From the NCBI RefSeq assembly GCF_000576635.1, contig NZ_AVFL01000004.1, positions 1 to 64,000 of the forward strand: DNA of 64,000 nucleotides, given 5' to 3'. Shown here piece by piece: positions 15,374 to 23,643 of this stretch. The notes below the pieces were generated by a model. The model was not told the origin of the DNA. It did not search any database and worked only from the letters and a program-made list of their open reading frames with translations. The stretch's first letter is position 1. Every line of letters begins with the position of its first letter. Position numbers and translations under genes: made by a program. The stretch comes from Skermanella stibiiresistens SB22 (GTDB lineage: Bacteria > Pseudomonadota > Alphaproteobacteria > Azospirillales > Azospirillaceae).

Positions 15374-16674
15374 GCGTTCCTTCCGGCCCTCGCGAAGGGC
15401 CATGGCGCCGCCCGCGTAAGGCCGGTCACCAGCGACACCGCGAGCAGCGTGTAAAGCGGCAGCAGCGGCAGGTTGAACCGGGGTTCGCCGAAGAAAACGC
15501 CGGTGATCGCCGCGAAATACCCGATCGGGACGAAAGCCGCCAGGGCCGTGTCGCGCGGCCGGGCGATCAGCGGAAACAGGAACGGGAACAGGAAGGCCGG
15601 GACGATCATCGCCCAGTGCCAGACCTCCGCCACCGGGGTGACGGCCGCCACCAGCGCGTGGATATCCTGACCATTGCGCTTGGCGCCGATCTCCGCCTGG
15701 GCCAGCGGCAGCGTGTCGAACCGGAAGAACTGGTCCAGCTTGCGCGGCACCCGCAACAGGGCCTGCTCCGGATTGTCGCGGATATAGGCGAGGGCGGCGT
15801 CGTTCAGGCGGTGGTTGAGGCCGACCTCGTCGGGGATCGCCTCCAGGATGTTCATTCCCTCGGTCGCCGCCGTGAATTCGGCGGGAGCCGGCCACATGTA
15901 GTTGCCCCAGCGGTTCCATGGGTTGTTGCCCATGTACAGGTTGAAGCCGCCATTGGTCGAGACGAGCACCGGCTCGCCCAGCACCAGCGTGTTGCGGATC
16001 GTCCAAGGTGCCATCACCAGCAGGCAGGCGGCGTGCAGCGCGAATCCAACCACGATGGCCCGGCGGAGCCCGACGCGGCGCAGCACCCAGGCCGCCCCCA
16101 GCACGGCCGCCGGGAGCAGCAGCGCCTGGGTCTTGACCAGCGCCGCCAAGCCGAAGCACAGCCCGGCGAGCGCCGGCCGGTGCCAGCTTCGCAAGCTGGC
16201 GTTCGGAGTGTCCAAGCTGGAGAGCAGCGCGTCCAGGCCGGCCAGGAGCAGCGCCATGAACAACAATTCGGAATACAGCAGCTCGGTGTAGAAGATCAAC
16301 GTCGGCGACAGCACCGCCAGCACCACCGCCACCTTGGCCGCGATCTCCGACCCGGTCGCCCGGCGGGCGATGCGGAACAGGAAGACGAAGGCGACCGCCG
16401 ACACCACGAGGTTGGCCAGCTTGGCGACCTCGACATGCGCTCCGAAAACCGCGAACAGCCCCGCCAGGAAGGCTGGATATCCCACCGGCCAGAACGCGGT
16501 CGGCGAGCCGCCGATCGCGTAGCCCTCACCGTTCAGCAGGCCGACCGCACGCTGGAAGTACCAGAGCTGGTCGCTCATCGGGGCGGCGTCGACAGCCAGC
16601 GTCCAGCCCAGCCGGGTGGCGAGGAACAGCGCCGACGCCAGGAGCGGAAATGTCAGGTTCTTCAAGGCGGGCAA
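15370..16674 (-). CDS. GT39-like membrane glycosyltransferase
   Basis: 434-aa polytopic protein of the PMT/ArnT (GT39-like) superfamily, which moves a sugar from a polyprenyl-phosphate donor at the periplasmic face. About ten to twelve hydrophobic helices are visible. The first periplasmic loop holds the acidic residue expected for catalysis (AVDAAPMSDQLWYFQRA), and the soluble part contains NGGFNLYMGNNPWNRWGNY. The start appears to be a TTG at 16674, with GGAA about 10 bp upstream, 3 bp after the protease stop; a later ATG would remove the first helix. It overlaps the flavoprotein start. Acceptor and sugar are unknown. Confidence 0.78.
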   Translation of the reverse strand: MPALKNLTFPLLASALFLATRLGWTLAVDAAPMSDQLWYFQRAVGLLNGEGYAIGGSPTAFWPVGYPAFLAGLFAVFGAHVEVAKLANLVVSAVAFVFLFRIARRATGSEIAAKVAVVLAVLSPTLIFYTELLYSELLFMALLLAGLDALLSSLDTPNASLRSWHRPALAGLCFGLAALVKTQALLLPAAVLGAAWVLRRVGLRRAIVVGFALHAACLLVMAPWTIRNTLVLGEPVLVSTNGGFNLYMGNNPWNRWGNYMWPAPAEFTAATEGMNILEAIPDEVGLNHRLNDAALAYIRDNPEQALLRVPRKLDQFFRFDTLPLAQAEIGAKRNGQDIHALVAAVTPVAEVWHWAMIVPAFLFPFLFPLIARPRDTALAAFVPIGYFAAITGVFFGEPRFNLPLLPLYTLLAVSLVTGLTRAAPWPFARAGRNA

Positions 16675-16677
16675 GGC

Positions 16678-17619
16678 TCAGTTCCAGCATTCGACACGGG
16701 CGGCGAAGGCGCTGGCCCGCTCCAGGATCTCGTCATCGGAAAGCTCGGGCCCGCGCGCCTGGGTGACGTGGGAGACGTGCTGGGGCGCCAGGAAGCGGAA
16801 GATCGTCTCGTTGGTCACCGCCTGGGCCACGTCCTCGACGACTTGGCCGGTCTCGCGGTAGGTCGTCACCGCGTCCACCTTGCTGCGGATCAGCCCGATC
16901 ACCCTGCCGGACTGGTCGAGCACGGGGCTGCCGCTGTGTCCGGCGCGTATGCGCCCCTCGACCGAGAATTCCGTGCCGCCGCTGGTGAGCTGGGCGGGCC
17001 ACGCCTCCACCGGCGTCCGGCTGGGTACGATGGTGGCGGCGCCCAGGGCCGGGTATCCCACGACGGAACCGGTCAAGCTGCGGTCGCGGTCGGGTGCCGG
17101 GTTGAAGCGGGCGAAGCTCTTCGGCCTCGCCTTGGTCTGGAGCACGGCCAAGTCCAACCCATAATCCGACACGACGACATGGGCCGGCGTCCGCCCGCCC
17201 GTGATGGTCGAGACCGTCACCGCCGCGCAACGCGCCACCACATGGAAGCCGGTCAGCACCTGACCTTGGGAGTTGATGTAGAACCCGGATCCGGCGGTTC
17301 GGATCTCGACCTTGTCGTCCGGGCGGGACTGGCGATCACCGATGATCTGGGCCCGGTGCCGGCGGGCGCGGGCATCGGCCAGGGCCTCCGCCTCCTCCTC
17401 TGTGACGACGCGGCCCCGGCAGTCGGCGGGAGTCACCCGGGAGACGACATCCTGGTCCGGCTCGTAGCATATCGCGATCGGCGGTTCGGCGCTGGCCGCG
17501 GCCGGAGGGTCGGCCAAGTCCGGTGGCGAATACGCGACACAGCCGCCCAGAGCCGTCAGCCCGCAGAAGCCGAGCCCAAAAAGACCAAGCTCCCGTAGAC
17601 CAAAGAGACCCCATCTCAT
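16678..17619 (-). CDS. Trypsin-like serine protease lipoprotein
   Basis: 313 aa. A lipoprotein signal ends in LTALGGC (Cys27), so it is predicted to be envelope-anchored. The protease domain (about residues 105-290) shows His126 in LTGFHVVARC, Asp156 in DYGLDLAVL and Ser229 in RAGHSGSPVLD: a complete triad of the trypsin/HtrA-like type without a PDZ domain. Several extra cysteines lie in the N-terminal linker and at the very C-terminus (VECWN). It sits inside the XrtA operon, overlapping the 54-aa gene by ATGA. Processing of PEP-CTERM or polysaccharide-machinery proteins is an inference from position only. Confidence 0.85.
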   Translation of the reverse strand: MRWGLFGLRELGLFGLGFCGLTALGGCVAYSPPDLADPPAAASAEPPIAICYEPDQDVVSRVTPADCRGRVVTEEEAEALADARARRHRAQIIGDRQSRPDDKVEIRTAGSGFYINSQGQVLTGFHVVARCAAVTVSTITGGRTPAHVVVSDYGLDLAVLQTKARPKSFARFNPAPDRDRSLTGSVVGYPALGAATIVPSRTPVEAWPAQLTSGGTEFSVEGRIRAGHSGSPVLDQSGRVIGLIRSKVDAVTTYRETGQVVEDVAQAVTNETIFRFLAPQHVSHVTQARGPELSDDEILERASAFAARVECWN

Positions 17620-17780
17620 CGGCGGCTTCGGCGTTTCGGCTTGGCGGTCTCGTCGTCCGGGTGATGCATGGCCAGGAGACCCTTGGTCTTGCCGCCATCG
17701 GGGACCTTGTCGTTGACGACGGCCCAGCCGATCACGACCATGACGCCGATCAGGGAAAGAAGGAACAACAGGCTGTCCAT
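17616..17780 (-). CDS. 54-aa single-helix membrane peptide
   Basis: A small open frame between xrtA and the protease. It reads MDSLLFLLSLIGVMVVIGWA, a membrane helix, followed by a hydrophilic tail (VVNDKVPDGGKTKG) ending in a basic cluster (KPKRRSRR). Support: GGTGAG ribosome site, 35-bp distance from the xrtA stop, and ATGA overlap with the protease start, the same coupling used throughout the operon. No family is recognised. It may be a partner or anchor of the exosortase or of the protease. Confidence 0.7.
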   Translation of the reverse strand: MDSLLFLLSLIGVMVVIGWAVVNDKVPDGGKTKGLLAMHHPDDETAKPKRRSRR

Positions 17781-17815
17781 GGCGACTCACCGGCGCTTTC
17801 GTAAAAGATAGGGGC

Positions 17816-19375
17816 TCACTGGACGGGGGGTTCCGCCAGGGAGTCCAGATAGGGCTCGAGCGCGAAAGCTCCAATGAACCGGGCGGCGTCCTCCGGCGTG
17901 TCGGCCGCGACCGCGATGGCCGCGGCGGCGGGGTGGACGCCGAACAGGGTGGCGAGGCTCTGGTACAGCTTGGCCTCATACTCGTTCGCCGTGAAGCGTC
18001 CGCCGACCCAGTACCACGAAAGCACCAACTTCTGTTGGTTGCCCCGCGCCATGCGGTCCAGCCGCGCGGTCGGCATGTCGGCGATGCCTCCCACGCCGCC
18101 GCTGGCGACGCGGGACCAGCCGCCGCCTTGGAGCTGGTTGGCGTAGTAGACCACCTCGGCGCCCTGCCGCTGTTGGGCGTAATAGGCCACGAACAGCTCG
18201 ACCGGGCGGCCTTCCGGCCCCTCGAACGCGCTCAACAGGGTTCGATCGGCACCCGGGAAGTCCGGTTGCCAGCCCGTTCCCGGCACTTGCCGCCAGCCCG
18301 CCACGGTGGGTGCCGGCAAGGCGGTGGACATGGACACGATTTCGGCCGGGGCCATCACGGTCCAGGCATAGGCTGGACCGGCCAGCAGGACGAATGCCGC
18401 CAGCGTCGCCGTCCTGATCCGCCAGGGCCAACCCTTGCCCCCGGCGCGAAGGGGGACGGCCATGGCCTCGCGCGAGAAGTCGCCGAGCCGGCGGTCGGCG
18501 AAGCTGTTGCCGATCGCCAGCAGCACGATCATCACGATTGAGAAGAACAGCCAGCCATAGACGAGGTGGTCCACCCCGGCGGCCAGCTTGCCGTCGCTCA
18601 GATGGGCGATCAGGATGATGCCGAAGGCGCGAAAGCCGTTGGCGACGATCGGCAGGACGAAACCAATGCCCAGGAACAGCCAGAACTTCCAGCGTCGCCG
18701 ATAGGCCAAATGGGCGAACAGCGCCGAGATCACCACGTTCGCGATCAGGAAGCGGACCCCCGCGCAGGCCTCGGCGACCCGGAACAGCCCGTTCGGGATC
18801 TCGATCATGATGCCGTCGTGGAACACCGGGATGCCGATGAGCCGCAGCAGGGCCACCGCGAACTGGGCGGTCAGGTCCTGGAGCGGCGGGATCAGCGCGT
18901 CGCCCACCGGCACCATGAAGAACAGGAAGGCCAGGGGGAACACCAGCCGCCGGGTGATCGTCCGGCCGAAGATGAAGACGAACAGGCCGATCAGCATGCC
19001 GACCATCGCCGTCTCCTCGACCGCCAGCACGTCGGCGGCCCGGCCGAGCAGCCAGCCGCCCATCATGGCGACCAGCGCCACCAAGCCAAGAGGTTCGAGC
19101 CGGGGCGTGATCCGGCGTAGTTCGGCGCGCCGCAGCCAGATCAGATAGAGGCTGGTCGGCAGGACGAAGAAGCCGTGGTTGTAGGTGACGTTGGTCCACC
19201 ACGTGTGGGCCATGGCCCCCGCGACATCGTGGAGCAGCGCCACCATCAGGACGGCCAGACCCGCGAAGCTGGTCAGCGCCAGGGGCCACGCCGGGTCGGC
19301 GCCGACGGCCAGCGCGGTGTGGCGGATATCGGGTCCGGCTCCCCCGGTCGACTGGTGGGTCATCCGGTGGGTCAT
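17816..19375 (-). CDS. xrtA: Exosortase A fused to an EpsI domain
   Basis: 519-aa inner-membrane protein. The N-terminal 300 residues are an exosortase with eight or so helices and the catalytic Cys204 (FRVAEACAGVRFLIA), Arg249 (VANGFRAFGI) and His270 (AAGVDHLVYGW). It removes the C-terminal PEP-CTERM segment of secreted proteins. Residues about 310-519 are an EpsI-type periplasmic domain (PAPTVAGWRQVPGTGWQPDF, VELFVAYYAQQRQGAEVVYY, NQLQGGGWSRV), often fused to exosortase A. The start is the ATG at 19375, overlapping the glycosyltransferase stop by 4 bp. A substrate gene is present 4 kb downstream. Confidence 0.95.
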   Translation of the reverse strand: MTHRMTHQSTGGAGPDIRHTALAVGADPAWPLALTSFAGLAVLMVALLHDVAGAMAHTWWTNVTYNHGFFVLPTSLYLIWLRRAELRRITPRLEPLGLVALVAMMGGWLLGRAADVLAVEETAMVGMLIGLFVFIFGRTITRRLVFPLAFLFFMVPVGDALIPPLQDLTAQFAVALLRLIGIPVFHDGIMIEIPNGLFRVAEACAGVRFLIANVVISALFAHLAYRRRWKFWLFLGIGFVLPIVANGFRAFGIILIAHLSDGKLAAGVDHLVYGWLFFSIVMIVLLAIGNSFADRRLGDFSREAMAVPLRAGGKGWPWRIRTATLAAFVLLAGPAYAWTVMAPAEIVSMSTALPAPTVAGWRQVPGTGWQPDFPGADRTLLSAFEGPEGRPVELFVAYYAQQRQGAEVVYYANQLQGGGWSRVASGGVGGIADMPTARLDRMARGNQQKLVLSWYWVGGRFTANEYEAKLYQSLATLFGVHPAAAAIAVAADTPEDAARFIGAFALEPYLDSLAEPPVQ

Positions 19376-20640
19376 GCCCGCTCCTCGCGGGGTCCGTGCG
19401 GGGATGTGGCGCCGGTCATGCCAGATGCCACGATGGGGGCTTGATCCATGATTCGGTCGAGCGGCGCCAGACGGCGTTCCCAGGTGTAGTGACCGGCAAG
19501 CCGACGCCGGCCGCGCTCGCCGAGGGCTTGGGCGGCGTCGGGGGCGTCCAGCAAATCGCCGATGTGATCGGCCAAACCGGCGGCGTCTTCCGCGACCAGC
19601 AGGTCGGTCCCCGGTTCGGCGTCGATCCCCTCGTGGGCCTGGACGGTCGCCACCACGGGGCGGGCCATGGCCATCGCCTCGAGCACCTTGTTCTGGATGC
19701 CGCGCGCGATGCGGAGCGGCGCCACCGCCACGGCGGCGTGGGCGACAAAGGGCCGCACGTCCGGCACGCGCCCGGTCACGATCACACCCGGCTGTTGGGC
19801 CAGCCGCGTCACCCTGGCGTCGGGCCGGGCGCCGACGATCGCGAACCGGACCGACGGATGGCGCGCCTGGATCGCCGGCAGCACCTCGGCGGCGAACCAG
19901 CACACGGCGTCGACATTGGCGCGGTAATCCATCATGCCGGTGAAGACCAGCACCGGTCCGCCCGCAGCCCAGGGGTTGGGATAGTCGCGACGCGGGTCGA
20001 AGTATTCAAGATCGACGCCGTTGCCCAGCCCATGGACTCGTTCCGCCGCGACGCCGCGCCGGTGCCGGAACAGGTCGGCCTCCGCCTCGCTGACGAACAG
20101 GCTGGCCGACGCCTCGGCGGCGATGGCGACTTCCGCCGCGCCCAGCAGGCGGGCTTCGCGCCGGTGGATCCAGCTCATCGGCGGGCGTCCGGCATCGGCG
20201 TATTGTCGCCACTTGTCGCTGTCCAAGTCGATGAAATCCACGATCCGGGTGCCCTGAAACCCATCGGCCGCCGCCGCGAAGGGCGCCATGGACGAGGAGA
20301 AGACGAACTGCGCCGCGATGTCGCGCGCGGCGTGGGTCTCGCGCACCCAGCGGGTCAGTCCCCGGTTCCGGTAGAAGGCGAAGGTCAGCGCCTCGCGCCT
20401 CAGCAATCCGCCCAGGCTCGCCAGCTTCGCCAGCCTAGGGTTGATGGGGGCGAAGTGGCAGCTGGCGCACAGCGCGCGCAGCACCGGCTCATGGATCCTG
20501 TCCTCGGGATCGTCGACGAAACAGCCGAGATGGACGCGGTGGCGCTCCGCCAGATGGCGCAGCAAATGCCACGACCGGATCTTGTCGCCCTTGTTCGGTG
20601 GATAGGGGATGCGGTGGGCCAGGAACAAAAGGTCTCGCAT
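19372..20640 (-). CDS. XrtA-system glycosyltransferase (TIGR03087 type, GT4 fold)
   Basis: 422-aa GT-B enzyme. The N-terminus LLFLAHRIPYPPNKGDKIRS is the hallmark of the exosortase-associated TIGR03087 family. The sugar-nucleotide half has LVFTGMMDYRANVDAVCWFA and APLRIARGIQNKVLEAMAMA (the EX7E-like region), then PVVATVQAHEGID. It would add a sugar to the lipid-linked repeat unit on the cytoplasmic face. It is coupled to xrtA by ATGA overlap and lies 6 bp after the FemAB gene. Confidence 0.92.
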   Translation of the reverse strand: MRDLLFLAHRIPYPPNKGDKIRSWHLLRHLAERHRVHLGCFVDDPEDRIHEPVLRALCASCHFAPINPRLAKLASLGGLLRREALTFAFYRNRGLTRWVRETHAARDIAAQFVFSSSMAPFAAAADGFQGTRIVDFIDLDSDKWRQYADAGRPPMSWIHRREARLLGAAEVAIAAEASASLFVSEAEADLFRHRRGVAAERVHGLGNGVDLEYFDPRRDYPNPWAAGGPVLVFTGMMDYRANVDAVCWFAAEVLPAIQARHPSVRFAIVGARPDARVTRLAQQPGVIVTGRVPDVRPFVAHAAVAVAPLRIARGIQNKVLEAMAMARPVVATVQAHEGIDAEPGTDLLVAEDAAGLADHIGDLLDAPDAAQALGERGRRRLAGHYTWERRLAPLDRIMDQAPIVASGMTGATSPHGPREERA

Positions 20641-20646
20641 GGCTTC

Positions 20647-21687
20647 TCAGCCGATCTGGCGGGCCAATACGGGACCCATCAGGTTGGCGACGGGCAGCGG
20701 CAGGCGCTTCCAGGTCTCCACCATCACGCGGTATTTGGGGTTGAGCGGGTTGACGTTGGGCAACTCGCGCCCGCGCACCAGATGGAATTGATAATGCATC
20801 GATCGAGGCGTGAAGCCCCAACCCAGCTTGTAATCGAAGGCGCCGGTTCCCCGCTTGCTGCGTCCGAAGTCGAACAGCCGGGCGCCCCGTTCGGTGGCCC
20901 TGTCCATCAGGGACCAGTACATGAAATCATAGGCGTGCTCTGTCCTCGCCGCTGGCAAACCCCCGGCGTAATAGGGGCAGACGGTGTCACGGAAGTAAAA
21001 CGCCATGACGGCCGAGACCGGTCCGGCGGCGCCGTGGACGACCGCCAGTTCCACCGCGTCGCCGAACTCCTCCGTGATCGCCTTGAAGAAACCGCGTGGC
21101 GGGACCGGCGTGCCGAGATTGCGGACGCTGTTGGCGTAGATCCAGTTGAACGTCTCCAACTGGTCGGGACCCACCCTCTGGCGCAACCCGCTCCGGATGC
21201 CGCGCCGAAGCTCCTGCCGCTTCTGCGCCGGCAGGCCGCCCCAGGTGACGCCGACATCCTCGTCCAGCGGACGGCGGAACACGGCGTAAAGCTCGGACTT
21301 GACCGCCCAGTCGATCGGCAGCGGATCGACGTGGCGCAATTCGACATGGTCGACGCCCAGCTTGGTTCCCAGATCGGCGGCGTCCTTCGCCAGCGCCTGG
21401 ATCGCCGCGGGATCGCTGGACGCGATGCCGCCGAAGGTGGCGAAGGCGGTTGAGATCAGGGCGTTGCCGAACAGCGGGCTCTTGACATGAACCAGCGGCA
21501 ACACGCCGACGATCCGGCCGCCGCGGCTGGCGTAGCGGAAATATGTCGGATGGCGGTAGCTTCGGGCGATCACCCGCGCCCAGCCGGCACGGTGGTGGAA
21601 AGTCGCCTCGGGCGAGCCCGCGACGAACGCCTCCCACGCTGGTTCGGAAGCCCCGTCCAGCGTCTTGATCTCGACCATGGCCGTCAT
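20647..21687 (-). CDS. XrtA-associated FemAB-family protein
   Basis: 346 aa of the GNAT-fold FemAB/PEP-CTERM subfamily, always found with exosortase A systems. Seen: SPEATFHHRAGWARVIARSY near the start, STAFATFGGIAS, a central WGGLPAQKRQELRRGIRSG, and the second GNAT half PYYAGGLPAARTEHAYDFMY with RLFDFGRSKRGTGAFDYKLG. FemAB enzymes transfer an aminoacyl group; here the acceptor is probably a polysaccharide amino sugar, but this is not proven for the family. The start ATG at 21687 overlaps the deacetylase stop by ATGA. Confidence 0.9.
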   Translation of the reverse strand: MTAMVEIKTLDGASEPAWEAFVAGSPEATFHHRAGWARVIARSYRHPTYFRYASRGGRIVGVLPLVHVKSPLFGNALISTAFATFGGIASSDPAAIQALAKDAADLGTKLGVDHVELRHVDPLPIDWAVKSELYAVFRRPLDEDVGVTWGGLPAQKRQELRRGIRSGLRQRVGPDQLETFNWIYANSVRNLGTPVPPRGFFKAITEEFGDAVELAVVHGAAGPVSAVMAFYFRDTVCPYYAGGLPAARTEHAYDFMYWSLMDRATERGARLFDFGRSKRGTGAFDYKLGWGFTPRSMHYQFHLVRGRELPNVNPLNPKYRVMVETWKRLPLPVANLMGPVLARQIG

Positions 21688-22595
21688 GGGGTGGTCCCGG
21701 TTCGCGACAGGTGTTCGCCATAGACGCGGTCGATCCGGTCCCACTTGAAGTCGGCCAGCAGGCGCTTCAGCTTCGCCTCCATCACCGACAGGTTGGTGTA
21801 GTGGCGGATGCGCGAGCGCAGCGGAACCGGGCTGATCCGGGGCTGGCCGGGATCGATCTCCCAAGGGTGGAAATAGAAGGTCACCGGTTGGCGCTCGACG
21901 CGGTTGACCTTGCCGATCGCGTAGGACGACCACCGATAGGGCAGCAGGCGGAAGAAGCCGCCACCGGCGCAGGACAGCCGCCTCCCGCGCAGGTCGATGG
22001 TCCCGACCGGAATCTCGGTCAGTCCTGGGCGATCATCATGACCGCTTTCCGACGGTGTGAAGGGAAAGCGCGGCGCGTCCGGCACGCCGTAATGGTCGTG
22101 GCGGATCGGATGGATGCTGGAGCTGTAGTGGTATCCAGCCTCCGCCAGTTCGTCGAACGCCCACCAGGTCGAGCGGTCGATCGAGAAGCTGGCCGCGCGA
22201 TAGCCGGTCACCGCCTGTCCGGACTGGTCCTCCAGCAGCAGCCGCGTCCGCGTCACGTCGGCGCGGAACTCCGCCGGGGTCTGTTGGCCGACGCGGTGAT
22301 GCTCCCAGCCGTGGCTGGCGACCTCATGGCCGGCGTCGGCGATGGCGCGCACCAAGCCAGGATCGCGCTTGGCGACGCAGCCGAGCGTGAAGAAGGTGGC
22401 CTTGACGTCGGCCTTGGCGAACAGGTCGAGGATGCGGCGCGTGTTGGCGCCGACCCTGGACGGAAAACCATCCCAGCGGCTCCGGTCGACCGATCCGGCG
22501 AAGGCGGAGACCTGGTAGTAGTCCTCGACGTCCACCGACATCGCGTTGACGATGGCGGCGGGGGAGGGACCGCGGACGGTGTCAGGTCCGGTCAT
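21684..22595 (-). CDS. XrtA-system polysaccharide deacetylase (NodB fold)
   Basis: 303-aa member of the TIGR03006-type deacetylases. Motif 1 (catalytic Asp and metal Asp) is in MSVDVEDYYQVSAF, motif 2 is ASHGWEHHRVG, motif 3 is GYRAASFSIDRSTWWAFDEL, and a late His is in VTFYFHPWEIDPGQPRIS. It would remove acetyl from N-acetylated sugars of the exopolysaccharide. There is no clear signal peptide, as usual for this subgroup. The start overlaps the ATPase gene by 14 bp. Confidence 0.93.
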   Translation of the reverse strand: MTGPDTVRGPSPAAIVNAMSVDVEDYYQVSAFAGSVDRSRWDGFPSRVGANTRRILDLFAKADVKATFFTLGCVAKRDPGLVRAIADAGHEVASHGWEHHRVGQQTPAEFRADVTRTRLLLEDQSGQAVTGYRAASFSIDRSTWWAFDELAEAGYHYSSSIHPIRHDHYGVPDAPRFPFTPSESGHDDRPGLTEIPVGTIDLRGRRLSCAGGGFFRLLPYRWSSYAIGKVNRVERQPVTFYFHPWEIDPGQPRISPVPLRSRIRHYTNLSVMEAKLKRLLADFKWDRIDRVYGEHLSRTGTTP

Positions 22596-23643
22596 CGCCG
22601 GTCTCCTTTATGGCGGCGCCGTTCCAGCGGGGTGCCTCGGCGTCGGCCGAGAGGTAGCCGATCGCCGTCTCCAGCAGATGGCGGAGCGTGCGGTCATGGC
22701 TGTCCACCCGACCGGCCAGCGCCTCCAGGCGTCCCATCCGCTCGTCCAGCCCGCTCAGCAGGGCGGCGACCTGTCCATCGGGAAGCGCCGACCCGCCCCC
22801 GTTGACGGTGCCGGGTCCCGACGTCACCTCGGCAACCTCGGTCCTGAGGTCGGCGACCACGAGTTCGACCGCCTGGGCGTCGATCACATGGAGCCCTTCC
22901 AGCGCGCCGAACAGCAGGAGGCGGCCGCACAGCGTGTTGATCCGGCGCGGGATGCCGCCGCTGTGGCGGTGGATCAGGTCGTAGGCCTCCGGCTCGATCA
23001 CGGGATCGCCGTCCCAGCGCACCAGGCGCAGGCGATGCTGGATGTACTCCGCCGTCTCATCGGCCGAGATCGGACCCAGGTGATACGAGGCGATCACCCG
23101 CTGGCGGAACTGCTCAAGCGCGGGATTGGCCAGCACCTCCTTGAACTGCGGCTGGCCGACCAGGAAGCTCTGGAACAGCGACTTGCCGTCGGCGGTGAAG
23201 TTCGACAGCATCCGCAGCTCCTCGATCGTCTGGAGCGGCAGGTTCTGCGCCTCGTCCACCACCATCAGCACCCGCTGGCCGGCGGTGTGGCGCGACAGCA
23301 GGAAAGCCTCGAAAGCCCGCAGCAGCGTCGCCTTGTCGCCCGTGCGGGTGGTGACGCCAAAGGCCGACAGGATCATGCGGATCGCGTCGTCGGCTTCGAT
23401 GTTGCTGGTGACGATCTGGGCCGCCAGGAAGCGCTTCTTGTCCAACTCGGCGAAAAGCTGGCTGACCAGCGTGGTCTTGCCAGCCCCGACATCGCCGGTC
23501 ACCACGATGAAACCCTCGTCCTGCTGAAGTCCGTACCTCAGATAGGACAGGGCCTTGTCGTGATTCCGGCTCGGGAAGAAGAACCGGTGGTCGGGCCCCA
23601 GCTTGAAGGGCGACCCGGTCAGCTTGTAGAAATCCTCGAACAT
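22582..23643 (-). CDS. XrtA-associated ExeA/GspA-like ATPase
   Basis: 353-aa AAA+ protein of the TIGR03015 type. The N-terminus YKLTGSPFKLGPDHRFFFPS is the family mark. Walker A is VVTGDVGAGKTTLVSQL, Walker B is VLMVVDEAQNLP, followed by IEELRMLSNF, then QPQFKEVLANPALEQFRQR and the sensor SGGIPRRINTLCGRLLL. The last 80 residues look like a flexible, partly coiled tail (LSGLDERMGRLEALAGRVDS). It is probably an energy or assembly factor at the inner membrane; its precise role is unknown. The start overlaps the outer-membrane gene stop by one base (TGATG). Confidence 0.92.
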   Translation of the reverse strand: MFEDFYKLTGSPFKLGPDHRFFFPSRNHDKALSYLRYGLQQDEGFIVVTGDVGAGKTTLVSQLFAELDKKRFLAAQIVTSNIEADDAIRMILSAFGVTTRTGDKATLLRAFEAFLLSRHTAGQRVLMVVDEAQNLPLQTIEELRMLSNFTADGKSLFQSFLVGQPQFKEVLANPALEQFRQRVIASYHLGPISADETAEYIQHRLRLVRWDGDPVIEPEAYDLIHRHSGGIPRRINTLCGRLLLFGALEGLHVIDAQAVELVVADLRTEVAEVTSGPGTVNGGGSALPDGQVAALLSGLDERMGRLEALAGRVDSHDRTLRHLLETAIGYLSADAEAPRWNGAAIKETGDDRT

